This document shows positions 6,578 to 14,748 of a DNA stretch of 33,654 bases, one piece after another. The DNA comes from Oscillospiraceae bacterium (GTDB taxonomy: Bacteria > Bacillota > Clostridia > Oscillospirales > Ruminococcaceae). Under the pieces are notes generated by a model. That model ran no database searches, was not told the origin of the DNA, and was given only the letters and a program-made list of their open reading frames with translations. The stretch lies in NCBI GenBank assembly GCA_029007315.1, contig JAQXHO010000162.1, positions 1-33,654 on the forward strand, given 5' to 3'. A program made the translations under genes and the position numbers. The stretch's first letter is position 1. Every line of letters starts with the position of its first letter.

Positions 6578-8005
6578 TTAAAAGCCGTTTAAATTATTCT
6601 TTATCATAATATTCGGATAATTGTAGTACGCATAATTCAGATCAACATCTGTTTCAATGCCGGGAATTCTGCCTGTACATGAATACTGCCATATTCCATA
6701 GTTTCTGCTAAATAAAGGCACCTGCACATTATAGTGAGCAATCCATGTATCAAAACTTTCAAAAATCTCAGGTTCTATTCGTGTGTTTAAGAAATTAACA
6801 TAGCTGCACAGAGAAACATAATACCCGTATGATTCCATCCGGTCGCAGAAGGCATGAATAATAGCGGTGCTTTCTTCTGGTTCAAGTTCGTATTGCGCAC
6901 TTGTTTCATAGTCAAAGAAAATGGGATATTCGAATTTGTAATCCTTTATTACTTCGTAAAACACATCAGCTTCTTTTAAAGCGTCTTCGGGAGTCGTAGC
7001 GTAACTAAACCAGTATGCACCGCAGTCAATGCCGGCTTCCTTTGCTTTTTTCATATTAATATCGAAATACTTGTCTTCCTGATTGATATGCTTGCCATAA
7101 CCGGCACGGATGATTGCAAATTCCACACCACTCTCTTTAACTGCTTTCCAGTCAACCTGCCCCTGATAAACTGATACATCTATACCGCTTGCCAACGGCG
7201 GACGTGTTATAACTGTAGTTGTTACAGTAGTTGTGGAAGTCACTGAAGTGGTATCATCAGAATCAGAAGTTATCTGAGAAACCATTGTTTTGCTTGATGA
7301 AGATATAACCGGTTTGCTTGTTGTTGTCTTTGCATTTGTGGTATTTGTTTTGGTTATCGTTGTAGTTTTTGCGGTTGTGGTATTTGTTTTGGTTGTCGTC
7401 GTAGTTTTGGCAGTTGTGGTATTTGTTTTGGTTGTCGTCGTAGTTTTGGCAGTTGTGGTATTTGTTTTGGTTGTCGTTGTAGTTTTTGCGGTTGTGGTAT
7501 TTGTTTTGCTTGTGGTTGTAGGCTTTGCTGTTGTTACGGTAGTCTGTGGCATATCAGAGGAACTGCTGGTTGCAGAAGTAATTTCTGAAGTGGTTTGTTT
7601 GGTTGTGACTGCTGTTGTTACCGGTGAATATGAACCGTCACGCTTTGGTATGTATCCGCTGAATTCTATTCCGGCACCCTGCAATGAGTATATTTCAAGG
7701 AAATATACTGCATCAGTCAGATTTATCACCTTATCCGGAATAACATCATAAAAACGCCAGTTTCTTTCAGTAACCAGCGGTTCAAGACCAGCAGAATATT
7801 CAGAATAATACTTTAATACTTCTCCTGCAACAGAAAGCCAGTTTTCAATCTGGGCATTTGAAGTATTTTCATCAGTCAGCAGGATAACATCTTCTGATAT
7901 AAATTCTGTTTCCTCTTCCTCTGCATTAACGCTATAGCATACAGCTGATGCAAAAAACACTAAACTTGTAAGCGCAGATAAAAATCGCCTGCAATTTAAT
8001 CGCAT
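6578..8005 (-). CDS. Secreted GH25 lysozyme with Thr-rich tandem repeats and a degenerate dockerin-like N-terminal segment
   Basis: This 475-residue protein has a signal peptide (1-28). Its C-terminal GH25 muramidase domain (about 272-465) should cut the MurNAc-GlcNAc bond of peptidoglycan. Domain marks are GIDVSVYQGQVDW with the conserved Asp, FAIIRAGYG, GAYWFSYA, the catalytic acid in IFFDYE, and GIWQYS near the end. Residues 125-265 are a Thr-rich linker with a 13-residue unit (KTNTTTAKTTTTT) encoded by a 39-bp tandem repeat. Residues 40-115 look like two worn dockerin halves: VAGEVLKYYSEYSAGL, and DVIPDKVINLTDAVYFLEIY, which keeps Asp at positions 1, 5 and 12. GGAG precedes the ATG, and the sortase gene follows 15 nt downstream. 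The likely role is wall remodelling during assembly of surface proteins. Confidence 0.93.
   Translation of the reverse strand: MRLNCRRFLSALTSLVFFASAVCYSVNAEEEETEFISEDVILLTDENTSNAQIENWLSVAGEVLKYYSEYSAGLEPLVTERNWRFYDVIPDKVINLTDAVYFLEIYSLQGAGIEFSGYIPKRDGSYSPVTTAVTTKQTTSEITSATSSSSDMPQTTVTTAKPTTTSKTNTTTAKTTTTTKTNTTTAKTTTTTKTNTTTAKTTTTTKTNTTTAKTTTITKTNTTNAKTTTSKPVISSSSKTMVSQITSDSDDTTSVTSTTTVTTTVITRPPLASGIDVSVYQGQVDWKAVKESGVEFAIIRAGYGKHINQEDKYFDINMKKAKEAGIDCGAYWFSYATTPEDALKEADVFYEVIKDYKFEYPIFFDYETSAQYELEPEESTAIIHAFCDRMESYGYYVSLCSYVNFLNTRIEPEIFESFDTWIAHYNVQVPLFSRNYGIWQYSCTGRIPGIETDVDLNYAYYNYPNIMIKNNLNGF
7323..7556 (-). repeat. 39-bp in-frame tandem repeats in the GH25 linker
   Basis: Unit starts fall at 7362, 7401, 7440, 7479 and 7518 on the plus strand, with divergent partial units at both ends. 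The units at 7401 and 7440 differ only at their last base. Each unit adds 13 residues without changing frame, so copy number could vary between strains. Confidence 0.9.
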
Positions 8006-8039
8006 AAATCAATCTCCATTCATTTTTATAGATAGATAC

Positions 8040-8068
8040 ATTATATCAAAATACCATTTTTTTGTACA
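8040..8068 (-). promoter_or_regulatory. Promoter of the GH25-sortase operon
   Basis: On the minus strand a weak -35 TGTACA, a 17-nt spacer and a perfect -10 TATAAT lie about 35 nt upstream of the GH25 start. Confidence 0.6.
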
Positions 8069-8148
8069 GCGATTCTAAAAAATTGCGCTTAATTCCGTGA
8101 TTAGTCACAACAATCCGTATGTATATTTGTTATAGTTTAACAATAATT

Positions 8149-8421
8149 TCACATGAAAATATAATAATACAGAAGCATAAGGCCCACAAGCTCCACCAGT
8201 GCTATAAAAGGAAAGCCTATTACAAAATACCAGTGTTTTGTTTTATGACGGAATACATACATTGCGGCTGTACCGCCAATTCCTCCGCCCAGAAGCACAA
8301 ACATAAATAATGTCTTTTCCGGAATACGCCTCTTATTTTTCACTGCACGGCGTTTGTCTATACCCATTGCTCCATATGCAATCAGATTAATGATAATCAA
8401 ATAAAGTAATATCCATTTCAT
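8149..8421 (-). CDS. DUF1294 small membrane protein
   Basis: This protein of about 90 residues has two to three membrane segments. The family signature follows the first helix: a D-K-x-x-A stretch (GIDKRRAVKNKRRIPEKTL), then LGGGIGGTAAMYVFRHKTKH, the conserved glycine-rich and FRHKT motif of DUF1294 (YsdA-like) proteins. The family has no established function. The track begins at GTG 8430. I prefer ATG 8421, because the GAGGTG ribosome-binding site then has normal spacing. It lies a few bases downstream of the DUF6106-like gene on the same strand and is probably co-transcribed with it. No clear terminator follows. Confidence 0.85.
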   Translation of the reverse strand: MKWILLYLIIINLIAYGAMGIDKRRAVKNKRRIPEKTLFMFVLLGGGIGGTAAMYVFRHKTKHWYFVIGFPFIALVELVGLMLLYYYIFM

Positions 8422-8436
8422 TATAAACACCTCAGT

Positions 8437-8952
8437 TCAACGCTGCTTTCTGTACTTTATAATACGAGGCATTGTTTTTTCAATGTAGGAAACCATCTTT
8501 TCGTCAGGAGTAAAAATAAGCCGTATCTTTCCGTATTCCTCGTCTTCTGCGTCAGCGTAATATTCACCTTCGTCAGTATTGTCACTGCAGAGGAACAAAG
8601 TTGCATCCTGATTATCCGGAGTATCCGCATTGACTTCACCGAAATCAATGAGCTTTGCTGTATTAATGGTAATAAGATGCTTTCTTCTTCTCTGTCCGAT
8701 GATCTTGTCAACGTCAAGTTCGCCATTTGTAAAGGTATACTCATATTCAATGTTCGTATCTCGGAAAAAGTAGTACGCACCATAAATCACACCCATGGTA
8801 ATGGCAAGAATAAGATAAAGCCCGGTGACAAATGCCAGATACATTGTAACTGCTGTAATGATAACCGTCCCAAGAATTATCATAAATTTTTTCATATTGT
8901 CGGATGAATCTGGTTTTTTCTTTACAAGACGCTCAGCGAAATTGTCTGTCAT
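8437..8952 (-). CDS. Conserved hypothetical membrane protein, DUF6106-like
   Basis: This 171-residue protein begins with a basic cytoplasmic stretch (MTDNFAERLVKKK), followed by two adjacent membrane helices (about 21-41 and 43-63) and a soluble C-terminal domain rich in Asp and Glu. The domain opens NIEYEYTFTNGELDVDKIIGQRRRKHL, a pattern found in Clostridial proteins annotated DUF6106. I recognise this only from the general pattern. Function is unknown, and the domain may be a small beta-sandwich on the cytoplasmic side. The start has AAAGGAGAATTTAACCATG and a promoter upstream. It is the first gene of a two-gene unit with DUF1294 and is divergent from pheST. Confidence 0.7.
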   Translation of the reverse strand: MTDNFAERLVKKKPDSSDNMKKFMIILGTVIITAVTMYLAFVTGLYLILAITMGVIYGAYYFFRDTNIEYEYTFTNGELDVDKIIGQRRRKHLITINTAKLIDFGEVNADTPDNQDATLFLCSDNTDEGEYYADAEDEEYGKIRLIFTPDEKMVSYIEKTMPRIIKYRKQR

Positions 8953-8998
8953 GGTTAAATTCTCCTTTTAGATAGAATAAAGATTTATTTATATAACT

Positions 8999-9027
8999 AT
9001 TTTACCACAAAATTTGTTAAATTTCAA
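8999..9027 (-). promoter_or_regulatory. Promoter of the DUF6106-like/DUF1294 pair
   Basis: On the minus strand -35 TTGAAA, a 17-nt spacer and -10 TAAAAT lie about 47 nt before the start codon. It is back to back with the pheST promoter, with only 8 nt between the two -35 boxes. Confidence 0.65.
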
Positions 9028-9035
9028 GAAAAGAC

Positions 9036-9064
9036 TTGATTTTTTTTTTGAAATTGACTATAAT
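9036..9064 (+). promoter_or_regulatory. Promoter of the pheST T-box leader
   Basis: -35 TTGATT, a 17-nt spacer and a perfect -10 TATAAT place the transcript start just before the first T-box helix. Confidence 0.75.
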
Positions 9065-9074
9065 ACTATTATAA

Positions 9075-9307
9075 CACTGTGACGAAGAGAGTAGAAATCA
9101 GAATGTATTCATCAGAGAGGCGTATCATGGCTGAAAGTGCGCTGTCTGCATTGATTTTGAAGTTCACTTCCGAGTGGCTATGCTGAAACTTCTGCTGTAG
9201 GCTTAGACGTAATGTCTGCGTTAAAGACAAGAGAGTGATGGCTCTTGGGAAATGGGTGGTTTTTTGCAAGCTGTGTCTTGTCCTGTTTTCGGGACAAGGC
9301 TTTTTTT
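9075..9307 (+). promoter_or_regulatory. T-box riboswitch sensing uncharged tRNA-Phe
   Basis: The leader has T-box marks in order: GAAGAGAGTAG at the base of stem I, an internal CAGAGAGGCG, GCTGAAAG, and a specifier TTC (9163-9165, a Phe codon) followed by A and CTTC, which pairs back with GAAG of stem I. The T-box sequence TGGGTGG (9253-9259) includes TGGT, which can pair with the ACCA end of a tRNA with discriminator A. A terminator hairpin follows. Uncharged tRNA-Phe should stabilise the antiterminator and switch on pheS-pheT. The Phe specifier agrees with the genes downstream. The segment after TGGGTGG is T-rich rather than the usual ACCGCG. Confidence 0.9.
9275..9307 (+). terminator. T-box leader terminator
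   Basis: GTCTTGTCC pairs with GGACAAGGC (one G-T pair) around a short T-rich loop and is followed by seven T. It is the off-state helix of the Phe T-box, about 60 nt before pheS. Confidence 0.88.
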
Positions 9308-9365
9308 ATACCGTTTCCTGACGGCTTTAAAAATATGCGGCAATGCCGTGAAAGGATGAAAAAAT

Positions 9366-10385
9366 ATGAAAGAACAACTGGAAGCTATCCGCTCCGAAGC
9401 TGCTGCTGAACTTGCAGCCGTTGGAGATGCCAGAGAACTTGACGCACTGCGTGTAAAGTACCTTGGCAAAAAAGGTGCACTGACTGCTATCCTCAAACAA
9501 ATGGGCAAGCTCAGTGCTGAAGAAAGACCTGTAATGGGTCAGCTGGCTAATGAAGTCCGCAGCAGCATTGAGGAAGCTGTTTCCTCAAAACAAGCTGAAA
9601 TTACCAGACTTGAAACAGAAGCCCGTCTTGCCTCTGAAACCATAGACGTTACTCTTCCCGGCAAGAAGCAGTCTGTGGGCAGTCTTCACCCGCTGTCAAT
9701 TGTGGAAAATGAAATAAAGGAAATATTCCTGGGCATGGGCTTTGAAATAGCAGACGGTCCCGAAGTTGAGTACGATTATTATAACTTTGAGGCTCTGAAC
9801 CTTCCGCCGGACCACCCTGCAAGAGATACCCAGGATACATTTTATATTACTGATAATATTCTTCTGCGTACACAGACTTCATCCGTACAGGTTCATGTTA
9901 TGGAAAACAAGAAGCCTCCGATCCGTGTAATTTCACCGGGAAGAGTTTTCCGTTCTGACGCTGTTGACGCTACTCATTCTCCGCTTTTCCACCAGATTGA
10001 AGGTCTTGTTGTGGATAAGGGCATTACAATGGCTGACCTCAAAGGCACCCTTGAAATGCTGATGAAGCGTCTTTACGGTGAGGAATGCACAATCCGACTC
10101 AGACCTCACCACTTCCCTTTCACTGAACCCAGCGCCGAGGTTGACGTAATGTGCTTCAACTGTCACGGCAAGGGATGCCGCATCTGCAAGAATGAAGGAT
10201 TTATCGAGCTTCTTGGTGCAGGTATGGTTCACCCGAAGGTTCTGGAAGGATGCGGCATTGACAGCAGCGTATACTCAGGCTTTGCATTTGGTCTGGGTCT
10301 TGAAAGAATCGTTATGCGCCGTTACAACATCAGTGATATGCGTCTTCTGTTTGAAAACGATTACCGTTTCCTCGAACAGTTCTGA
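9366..10385 (+). CDS. pheS: Phenylalanyl-tRNA synthetase alpha subunit
   Basis: This 339-residue catalytic subunit of the cytosolic alpha2-beta2 enzyme charges tRNA-Phe. An N-terminal coiled coil (about 1-85; [16 protein letters not shown]) binds tRNA, followed by the class II core. Visible marks are [30 protein letters not shown] (motif 1/2 region), [35 protein letters not shown] and the motif 3 [14 protein letters not shown]. Length is normal for the family. ATG 9366 follows AAAGGATG at a slightly long spacing. pheT begins 24 nt after the stop, and both are under the T-box leader. Confidence 0.98.
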   Translation: MKEQLEAIRSEAAAELAAVGDARELDALRVKYLGKKGALTAILKQMGKLSAEERPVMGQLANEVRSSIEEAVSSKQAEITRLETEARLASETIDVTLPGKKQSVGSLHPLSIVENEIKEIFLGMGFEIADGPEVEYDYYNFEALNLPPDHPARDTQDTFYITDNILLRTQTSSVQVHVMENKKPPIRVISPGRVFRSDAVDATHSPLFHQIEGLVVDKGITMADLKGTLEMLMKRLYGEECTIRLRPHHFPFTEPSAEVDVMCFNCHGKGCRICKNEGFIELLGAGMVHPKVLEGCGIDSSVYSGFAFGLGLERIVMRRYNISDMRLLFENDYRFLEQF

Positions 10386-10409
10386 TAAAACGGAAAGGAG
10401 AATAAGACA

Positions 10410-12803
10410 ATGAATTTATCCATGAAGTGGCTTTCTGATTACATTAAAAAGGACATCACCACTGCTGAATTCTGTTCCGGAATGACAATGAGCGGTTCTA
10501 AGGTGGAATGCTTTGAAACAGAGGGCAGTGAAATTAAAAATGTTGTTGTGGGAAAGCTTCTGTCAGTCGTACCCCACGAAAACTCCGACCACCTTGTAGT
10601 TTGCCAGGTTGACGTTGGTCAGGGAGAACCTATCCAGATAGTAACCGGCGCTCCCAATGTAAGTGCAGGAGATATTGTTCCCGTTGCGCTGGTGGGTGCA
10701 GAACTTCCCGGCGGCATAAAAATCAAAAAGGGCAAGCTGAGAGGTGTTGAAAGCTGCGGTATGCTCTGTTCTCTGGGTGAACTGGGTCTTACAACTCACG
10801 ATTTCCCGTATGCTATTGCTGACGGAATTTTCCTCATAGAAGAGGAATGCGAAATCGGTCAGGATATCCATGAAGCTATCGGACTGAACGATACCTCCGT
10901 TGAGTTTGAAATAACATCAAACCGTCCCGATTGTCTGTCAGTTGTGGGTCTTGCAAGAGAAGCAGCTGTAACTTTTGATACTGAGCTGTGTCTGGAGGAA
11001 CCTTCATTCAAGGGTGTGGAAGATGACATAAACAAATATCTGAAGGTTGATATTGAAAATGAAACTCTCTGCCCTCGTTATGCAGCAGGCATTGTAAAGA
11101 ACGTTAAGATAGGTCCTTCTCCAAGATGGATGCGTGAACGTCTTCGTGCGAGCGGTGTTCGTCCTATAAACAATCTGGTTGACATTACCAACTACGTAAT
11201 GCTTGAATACGGTCAGCCTATGCACGCTTTTGACCTTCGCTATGTCAAGGATTCACATATTATCGTAAGAAATGCAAAGGACGGAGAAGAAATCACCACA
11301 CTTGACGGGCAGGAAAGAAAGCTCTCCTCCGAAATGTTGGTTATTGCAGATTCCGAAAAGCCTATTGCAGTTGCAGGCGTTATGGGAGGAGAATACAGCG
11401 GAATCATGGATGACACAACTACTGTTGTGTTTGAATCTGCTTACTTCGAGCCTGTACAGGTTCGCCGCACAGCAAAGAAGCTTGGTATGCGCACAGACGC
11501 TTCTGCCCGTTATGAAAAAGGTCTTGACGCTGAAGGCTGTCTGCGTTCTCTTACAAGAGCATTGCAGCTTGTGGAAGAGCTTGGCGCAGGTGAACCTGTT
11601 ACAACTCACATTGATGTTGTAAAGAATATTAAGCCCAGAAATGAGATTCCCTTTGATCCTGCATGGATAAACGGCTTCCTGGGTACTGATATTTCTGAGG
11701 AGGAAATGATAAAGACTCTGAATGGACTTGGCATCGAAGTTAAGGACGGCAAGTGCATTTCACCAAGCTTCCGTATCGACCTTGAACGTCCTGCTGATAT
11801 TGCAGAGGAAGTTGCACGTATTTACGGTTACAACAACATTCCTTCAACCGTTCTTACCGGTGCTGCAAATGCAATCCTTACTCCGGAACAGAAATACCTC
11901 AGAACTATCGAAAACACAATGGTTTCTCTCGGCTGCTGCGGAATTCTCACTTATTCATTCACATCACCTAAATGCTTCGACAAAATAGGTCTTCCTGCTG
12001 ACAGCAAGCTTCGTGATACTATTACTATTATGAATCCTCTGGGCGAAGACACAAGCATTATGAGAACAACAACACTTCCTTCCATGCTTGACATTCTCTC
12101 AGGCAATTACAAAAACAGAAATGCTTCTGTAAAGCTTTTCGAAATCGGCAAGGAATATATTCCAACAGAAGAAGGCAAGCTTCCGAATGAACCCACACGT
12201 CTTACAATAGGTATGTACGGCGATAATATCGACTTCTTCGATATGAAGGGTACTATTGACGCACTGCTTGCTGAAGCAGGAATTTATGACTGCGAATATG
12301 TACGCTGCTCTGAAAGCAACGAATTTGAGGAAACCTGCGCACTGCACCCTGGAAGAAGTGCTGTTATCCTTTGCAAGGGACAGGCTATCGGTTATCTGGG
12401 TGAAATTCATCCTGCTGTACAGGAAACATACGGTTTCGGCACAAGAGTTTATGCTGCTAAACTGAATATAAATGAAATGATGCCTCTGTCAGTTACAGAG
12501 ATCACATATCAGCCAAGCCCGAAATTCCCGGCAATTACAAGAGATCTTTCACTGCTCTGTGAGGATTCTCTCCCTGTGGGAACTATGGAAAAAGCTATAA
12601 AGAATGCTGTAGGAAAGATTCTTGAAAAGGTTACACTTTTCGACGTTTACAAGGGCAAGCAGATTGCTGAGGGCATGAAGAGCGTTTCATTCTCCATCAG
12701 TATGCGTTCACACGAGGGTACTCTCACCGATGAACAGGCTGACGCCGCTATGAAGCGTGTACTCAAGTCACTGGGCGACCTTGGTGCATCGCTCAGAGAA
12801 TAA
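10410..12803 (+). CDS. pheT: Phenylalanyl-tRNA synthetase beta subunit
   Basis: This 797-residue subunit provides tRNA binding and editing of mischarged Tyr-tRNA-Phe. Domains in order are an EMAP-like tRNA-binding domain at about 40-150 (GKLLSVVPHENSDHLVVCQVDVG), the B3/B4 editing domain at about 205-390 (NNLVDITNYVMLEYGQPMHAFD), B5 at about 400-475 (EEVARIYGYNNIP), a degenerate class II fold, and a C-terminal anticodon-binding FDX-ACB domain at about 700-797 (FPAITRDLSLLCED). It starts after AAAGGAGAATAAGACA. Length is normal and no frame break is seen. It is the second gene of the T-box operon and ends at a bidirectional terminator. Confidence 0.98.
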   Translation: MNLSMKWLSDYIKKDITTAEFCSGMTMSGSKVECFETEGSEIKNVVVGKLLSVVPHENSDHLVVCQVDVGQGEPIQIVTGAPNVSAGDIVPVALVGAELPGGIKIKKGKLRGVESCGMLCSLGELGLTTHDFPYAIADGIFLIEEECEIGQDIHEAIGLNDTSVEFEITSNRPDCLSVVGLAREAAVTFDTELCLEEPSFKGVEDDINKYLKVDIENETLCPRYAAGIVKNVKIGPSPRWMRERLRASGVRPINNLVDITNYVMLEYGQPMHAFDLRYVKDSHIIVRNAKDGEEITTLDGQERKLSSEMLVIADSEKPIAVAGVMGGEYSGIMDDTTTVVFESAYFEPVQVRRTAKKLGMRTDASARYEKGLDAEGCLRSLTRALQLVEELGAGEPVTTHIDVVKNIKPRNEIPFDPAWINGFLGTDISEEEMIKTLNGLGIEVKDGKCISPSFRIDLERPADIAEEVARIYGYNNIPSTVLTGAANAILTPEQKYLRTIENTMVSLGCCGILTYSFTSPKCFDKIGLPADSKLRDTITIMNPLGEDTSIMRTTTLPSMLDILSGNYKNRNASVKLFEIGKEYIPTEEGKLPNEPTRLTIGMYGDNIDFFDMKGTIDALLAEAGIYDCEYVRCSESNEFEETCALHPGRSAVILCKGQAIGYLGEIHPAVQETYGFGTRVYAAKLNINEMMPLSVTEITYQPSPKFPAITRDLSLLCEDSLPVGTMEKAIKNAVGKILEKVTLFDVYKGKQIAEGMKSVSFSISMRSHEGTLTDEQADAAMKRVLKSLGDLGASLRE

Positions 12804-12834
12804 TTTCTCATTTATCATTTTACTGTAAAAATAA

Positions 12835-12872
12835 CAGCATCACGGCATTTTTTGCTGTGATGCTGATTTTTC
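12835..12872. terminator. Bidirectional terminator between pheT and the DUF4317 gene
   Basis: CAGCATCAC pairs perfectly with GTGATGCTG (loop about 13 nt). ATTTTTCTT follows on the plus strand and TTATTTTTAC on the minus strand. It serves the convergent pheT and DUF4317 genes. Confidence 0.85.
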
Positions 12873-14075
12873 TTATTCTTCTGTGTAAACTTCTTCAGAT
12901 TCCTCCTGCTCATTTTCAGTTATGTCACCGAAAATCTCCGGCATTTCCTGCAATGTAACATTCATGCCGTTTACCTGAATCTGAGGCTCTTCAAGGTCTA
13001 TAAGCAGAAAACGTCTGCCGTCTATGTACTGAGTACGCACCTTGTTCGTTGCGTCCTTTGCTATCTGTACAGATATTCCTTCTGTTGTAATAGTGGTTTT
13101 GTTTTCTGTCAGATTGCATACAGAAAGAGGCTTTTCTCTTGTTATTTCACGGTAAATATTCTGAACCTTTTCTGCTTTTTCTTCGCTTACTCCGGAATCA
13201 AGGAGAATATCCCTCATCTGGATATCATCAACAGAAGGCAGTTCAGCGTCATTTTTATATTCCTCTGCAATGCTTTTCAGCTTGTCATTTACCTCTGTTA
13301 TAACTGCATAGCTCAGCTCGTCTGCAACGATATCCTCCATAAGGGAATGAAAGCTTTCCTTCTCCTGATTAGCTGTGCAGACAAATTTGCAGCCGAGAAC
13401 ATTCTCAATAATTGACGCATTCACTTCTTTAGGCTTCCGTGCAGAATAAAGCACATGATTAACGTCAGGACCTCTGCCTGTAAATGTGGGATAAAGAAAT
13501 CCGTCTGTGGGAACTTCTGATACAATGCGGTCATATGCGGATTTTTTCTCAATGGCATTTTCGTCTTCATTGTAAATCAGTCCGTCTATTCTCACTTCAA
13601 CAGGACAAATTGCTGTCACAAGGAATGAATATTCCACGCTGTCATAAGGGTTTATTTCATCATTTTTCGTCTTGTTGAAAACTGTATATGTACAGTGGCC
13701 TATAAGTATTGCATATGTAGAGATATAGTCCATTTTCTTTACGATCTGGTCAAGCATAAGATTCACGGCACTTTCATCTGCAAGTCTGCATGAAAGTGCA
13801 TTATATAGAATATGCTGAGGACCTGCTTCCTCGTAAGCTTCGTTCGGGAACTCATATTCAAGAAGTCCCTTTCCTAAAGTTCCTGCCAGAACACGGCGAA
13901 GTGTTTCCATGTAACAGTCACTTTCCTCTGAAGGTATATTGTGAAATGGATCAGATTTTACGCATCGTATATTCTTTTCAGCGTCCACAAATGCAGATAC
14001 CACATGATTAAGCGTAAACAGATCGCTTGCCTGTGAAAAATTCTTTCGAAGTTCATTAAGATCCTTTTTATTCAT
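12873..14075 (-). CDS. DUF4317 family protein
   Basis: This 400-residue cytosolic protein has no signal peptide or membrane segment. The N-terminus MNKKDLNELRKNF with LNHVVSAFVDAEKNI is the characteristic opening of DUF4317 proteins, which are widespread in gut Clostridia and have no known function. Other marks are YNALSCRLADESAVNLMLDQIV and a C-terminal VRTQYIDGRRFLLIDLEEP followed by an acidic tail. The start codon lies one base past the maf stop codon, so maf and this gene are probably translated from one message. The ribosome-binding site (AAGGAGAACAG) lies inside maf. It ends at the terminator shared with pheT. Confidence 0.85.
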   Translation of the reverse strand: MNKKDLNELRKNFSQASDLFTLNHVVSAFVDAEKNIRCVKSDPFHNIPSEESDCYMETLRRVLAGTLGKGLLEYEFPNEAYEEAGPQHILYNALSCRLADESAVNLMLDQIVKKMDYISTYAILIGHCTYTVFNKTKNDEINPYDSVEYSFLVTAICPVEVRIDGLIYNEDENAIEKKSAYDRIVSEVPTDGFLYPTFTGRGPDVNHVLYSARKPKEVNASIIENVLGCKFVCTANQEKESFHSLMEDIVADELSYAVITEVNDKLKSIAEEYKNDAELPSVDDIQMRDILLDSGVSEEKAEKVQNIYREITREKPLSVCNLTENKTTITTEGISVQIAKDATNKVRTQYIDGRRFLLIDLEEPQIQVNGMNVTLQEMPEIFGDITENEQEESEEVYTEE

Positions 14076-14076
14076 A

Positions 14077-14652
14077 TTACTGTTCTCCTTTGTTTTGTCT
14101 GATTATTTCTCTGAGCTTTCGTGAAAGTGCCGCAATGGGAAGTCCCACAACATTATAATAATCTCCCTTTATTCCGCTTACAAAGAGCGCACCCTTGCCC
14201 TGTATGCCGTAGCCGCCTGCTTTATCGAAGGATTCTCCTGTAGCAAGATATTCTTCGATTTCCTCTTCCGAAAGCGCATAGAATGAAACACCTGTTTTTT
14301 CTGAGAAGGAATGTATTTCTCCTCCGTAACCAACAGCACAGCCTGTTACCACGTCATGAGTCCTGCCGGAAAGAGTTCTCAGCATATTTCGTGCATCTTC
14401 TTCACCGGAAGGCTTGCCAAGAATTTTGCCGTCAACTATCACTATGGTATCGCAGCCTATCACAATATCATCCGGACGCTCTGTTGCAGCTGCCGATGCC
14501 TTCTGAACAGCAAGATATTCAGCGGCCTTAAAGGGATCAATTCCATAAGGAAGATTTTCCTCTGCATTTGAAGTGCATACGATAAAATCTTCAGTTATAT
14601 AATTCATAAGCTCACGCCTTCTCGGTGAACCTGACGCCAGTACTATCTTCAT
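14077..14652 (-). CDS. maf: Maf-type nucleoside triphosphate pyrophosphatase
   Basis: This protein of about 191 residues hydrolyses non-canonical or pyrimidine nucleoside triphosphates to monophosphates (house-cleaning of dTTP/UTP or modified bases). Marks are MKIVLASGSPRRRELM at the N-terminus, VIGCDTIVIVDGKILGKP with the catalytic Asp, LSGRTHDVVTG, and FDKAGGYGIQGKGALFV. The track starts at GTG 14676. I chose ATG 14652 because the SGSPRR motif then sits at the usual distance and AAAGGAG lies upstream. A promoter lies just before it. DUF4317 follows directly. Confidence 0.95.
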   Translation of the reverse strand: MKIVLASGSPRRRELMNYITEDFIVCTSNAEENLPYGIDPFKAAEYLAVQKASAAATERPDDIVIGCDTIVIVDGKILGKPSGEEDARNMLRTLSGRTHDVVTGCAVGYGGEIHSFSEKTGVSFYALSEEEIEEYLATGESFDKAGGYGIQGKGALFVSGIKGDYYNVVGLPIAALSRKLREIIRQNKGEQ

Positions 14653-14687
14653 TGCTTTATGGCTCCTTTCATACACAGTACCATTAT

Positions 14688-14716
14688 ATCATATCATATT
14701 TTCACATAAAATGCAA
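14688..14716 (-). promoter_or_regulatory. Promoter of maf-DUF4317
   Basis: On the minus strand -35 TTGCAT, a 17-nt spacer and -10 TATGAT lie about 36 nt before the maf start. Confidence 0.6.
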
Positions 14717-14748
14717 GCACCATTGTATGAAAGCCCTGCAGGGAGATT

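Noticed and set aside
6020-6592. 190-residue plus-strand ORF
   Set aside because: It is antisense to the sortase gene. Its Cys/Ser-rich stretch is just the complement of the Thr-rich linker.
7323-7556. Regular repeats resembling a CRISPR array
   Set aside because: Units are directly adjacent with no unique spacers, and the period is in frame with the GH25 coding sequence.
7290-7751. 153-residue plus-strand ORF very rich in Val
   Set aside because: It is the antisense reading of the Thr-rich repeats of the GH25 gene. It has no ribosome-binding site and lacks real protein character.
8098-8125. GTGA/TCAC mini-hairpin after the DUF1294 gene
   Set aside because: The stem is only about 4-5 bp and no T run follows on the minus strand.
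14653-14676. GTG start proposed for maf in the track (also GTG starts for nnrD and DUF1294)
   Set aside because: In each case an in-frame ATG just downstream has better Shine-Dalgarno spacing and matches the family N-terminus.
14734-14743. CCCTGCAGGG palindrome after the DUF421 gene
   Set aside because: It has no loop and no T run, so it is not a convincing terminator.
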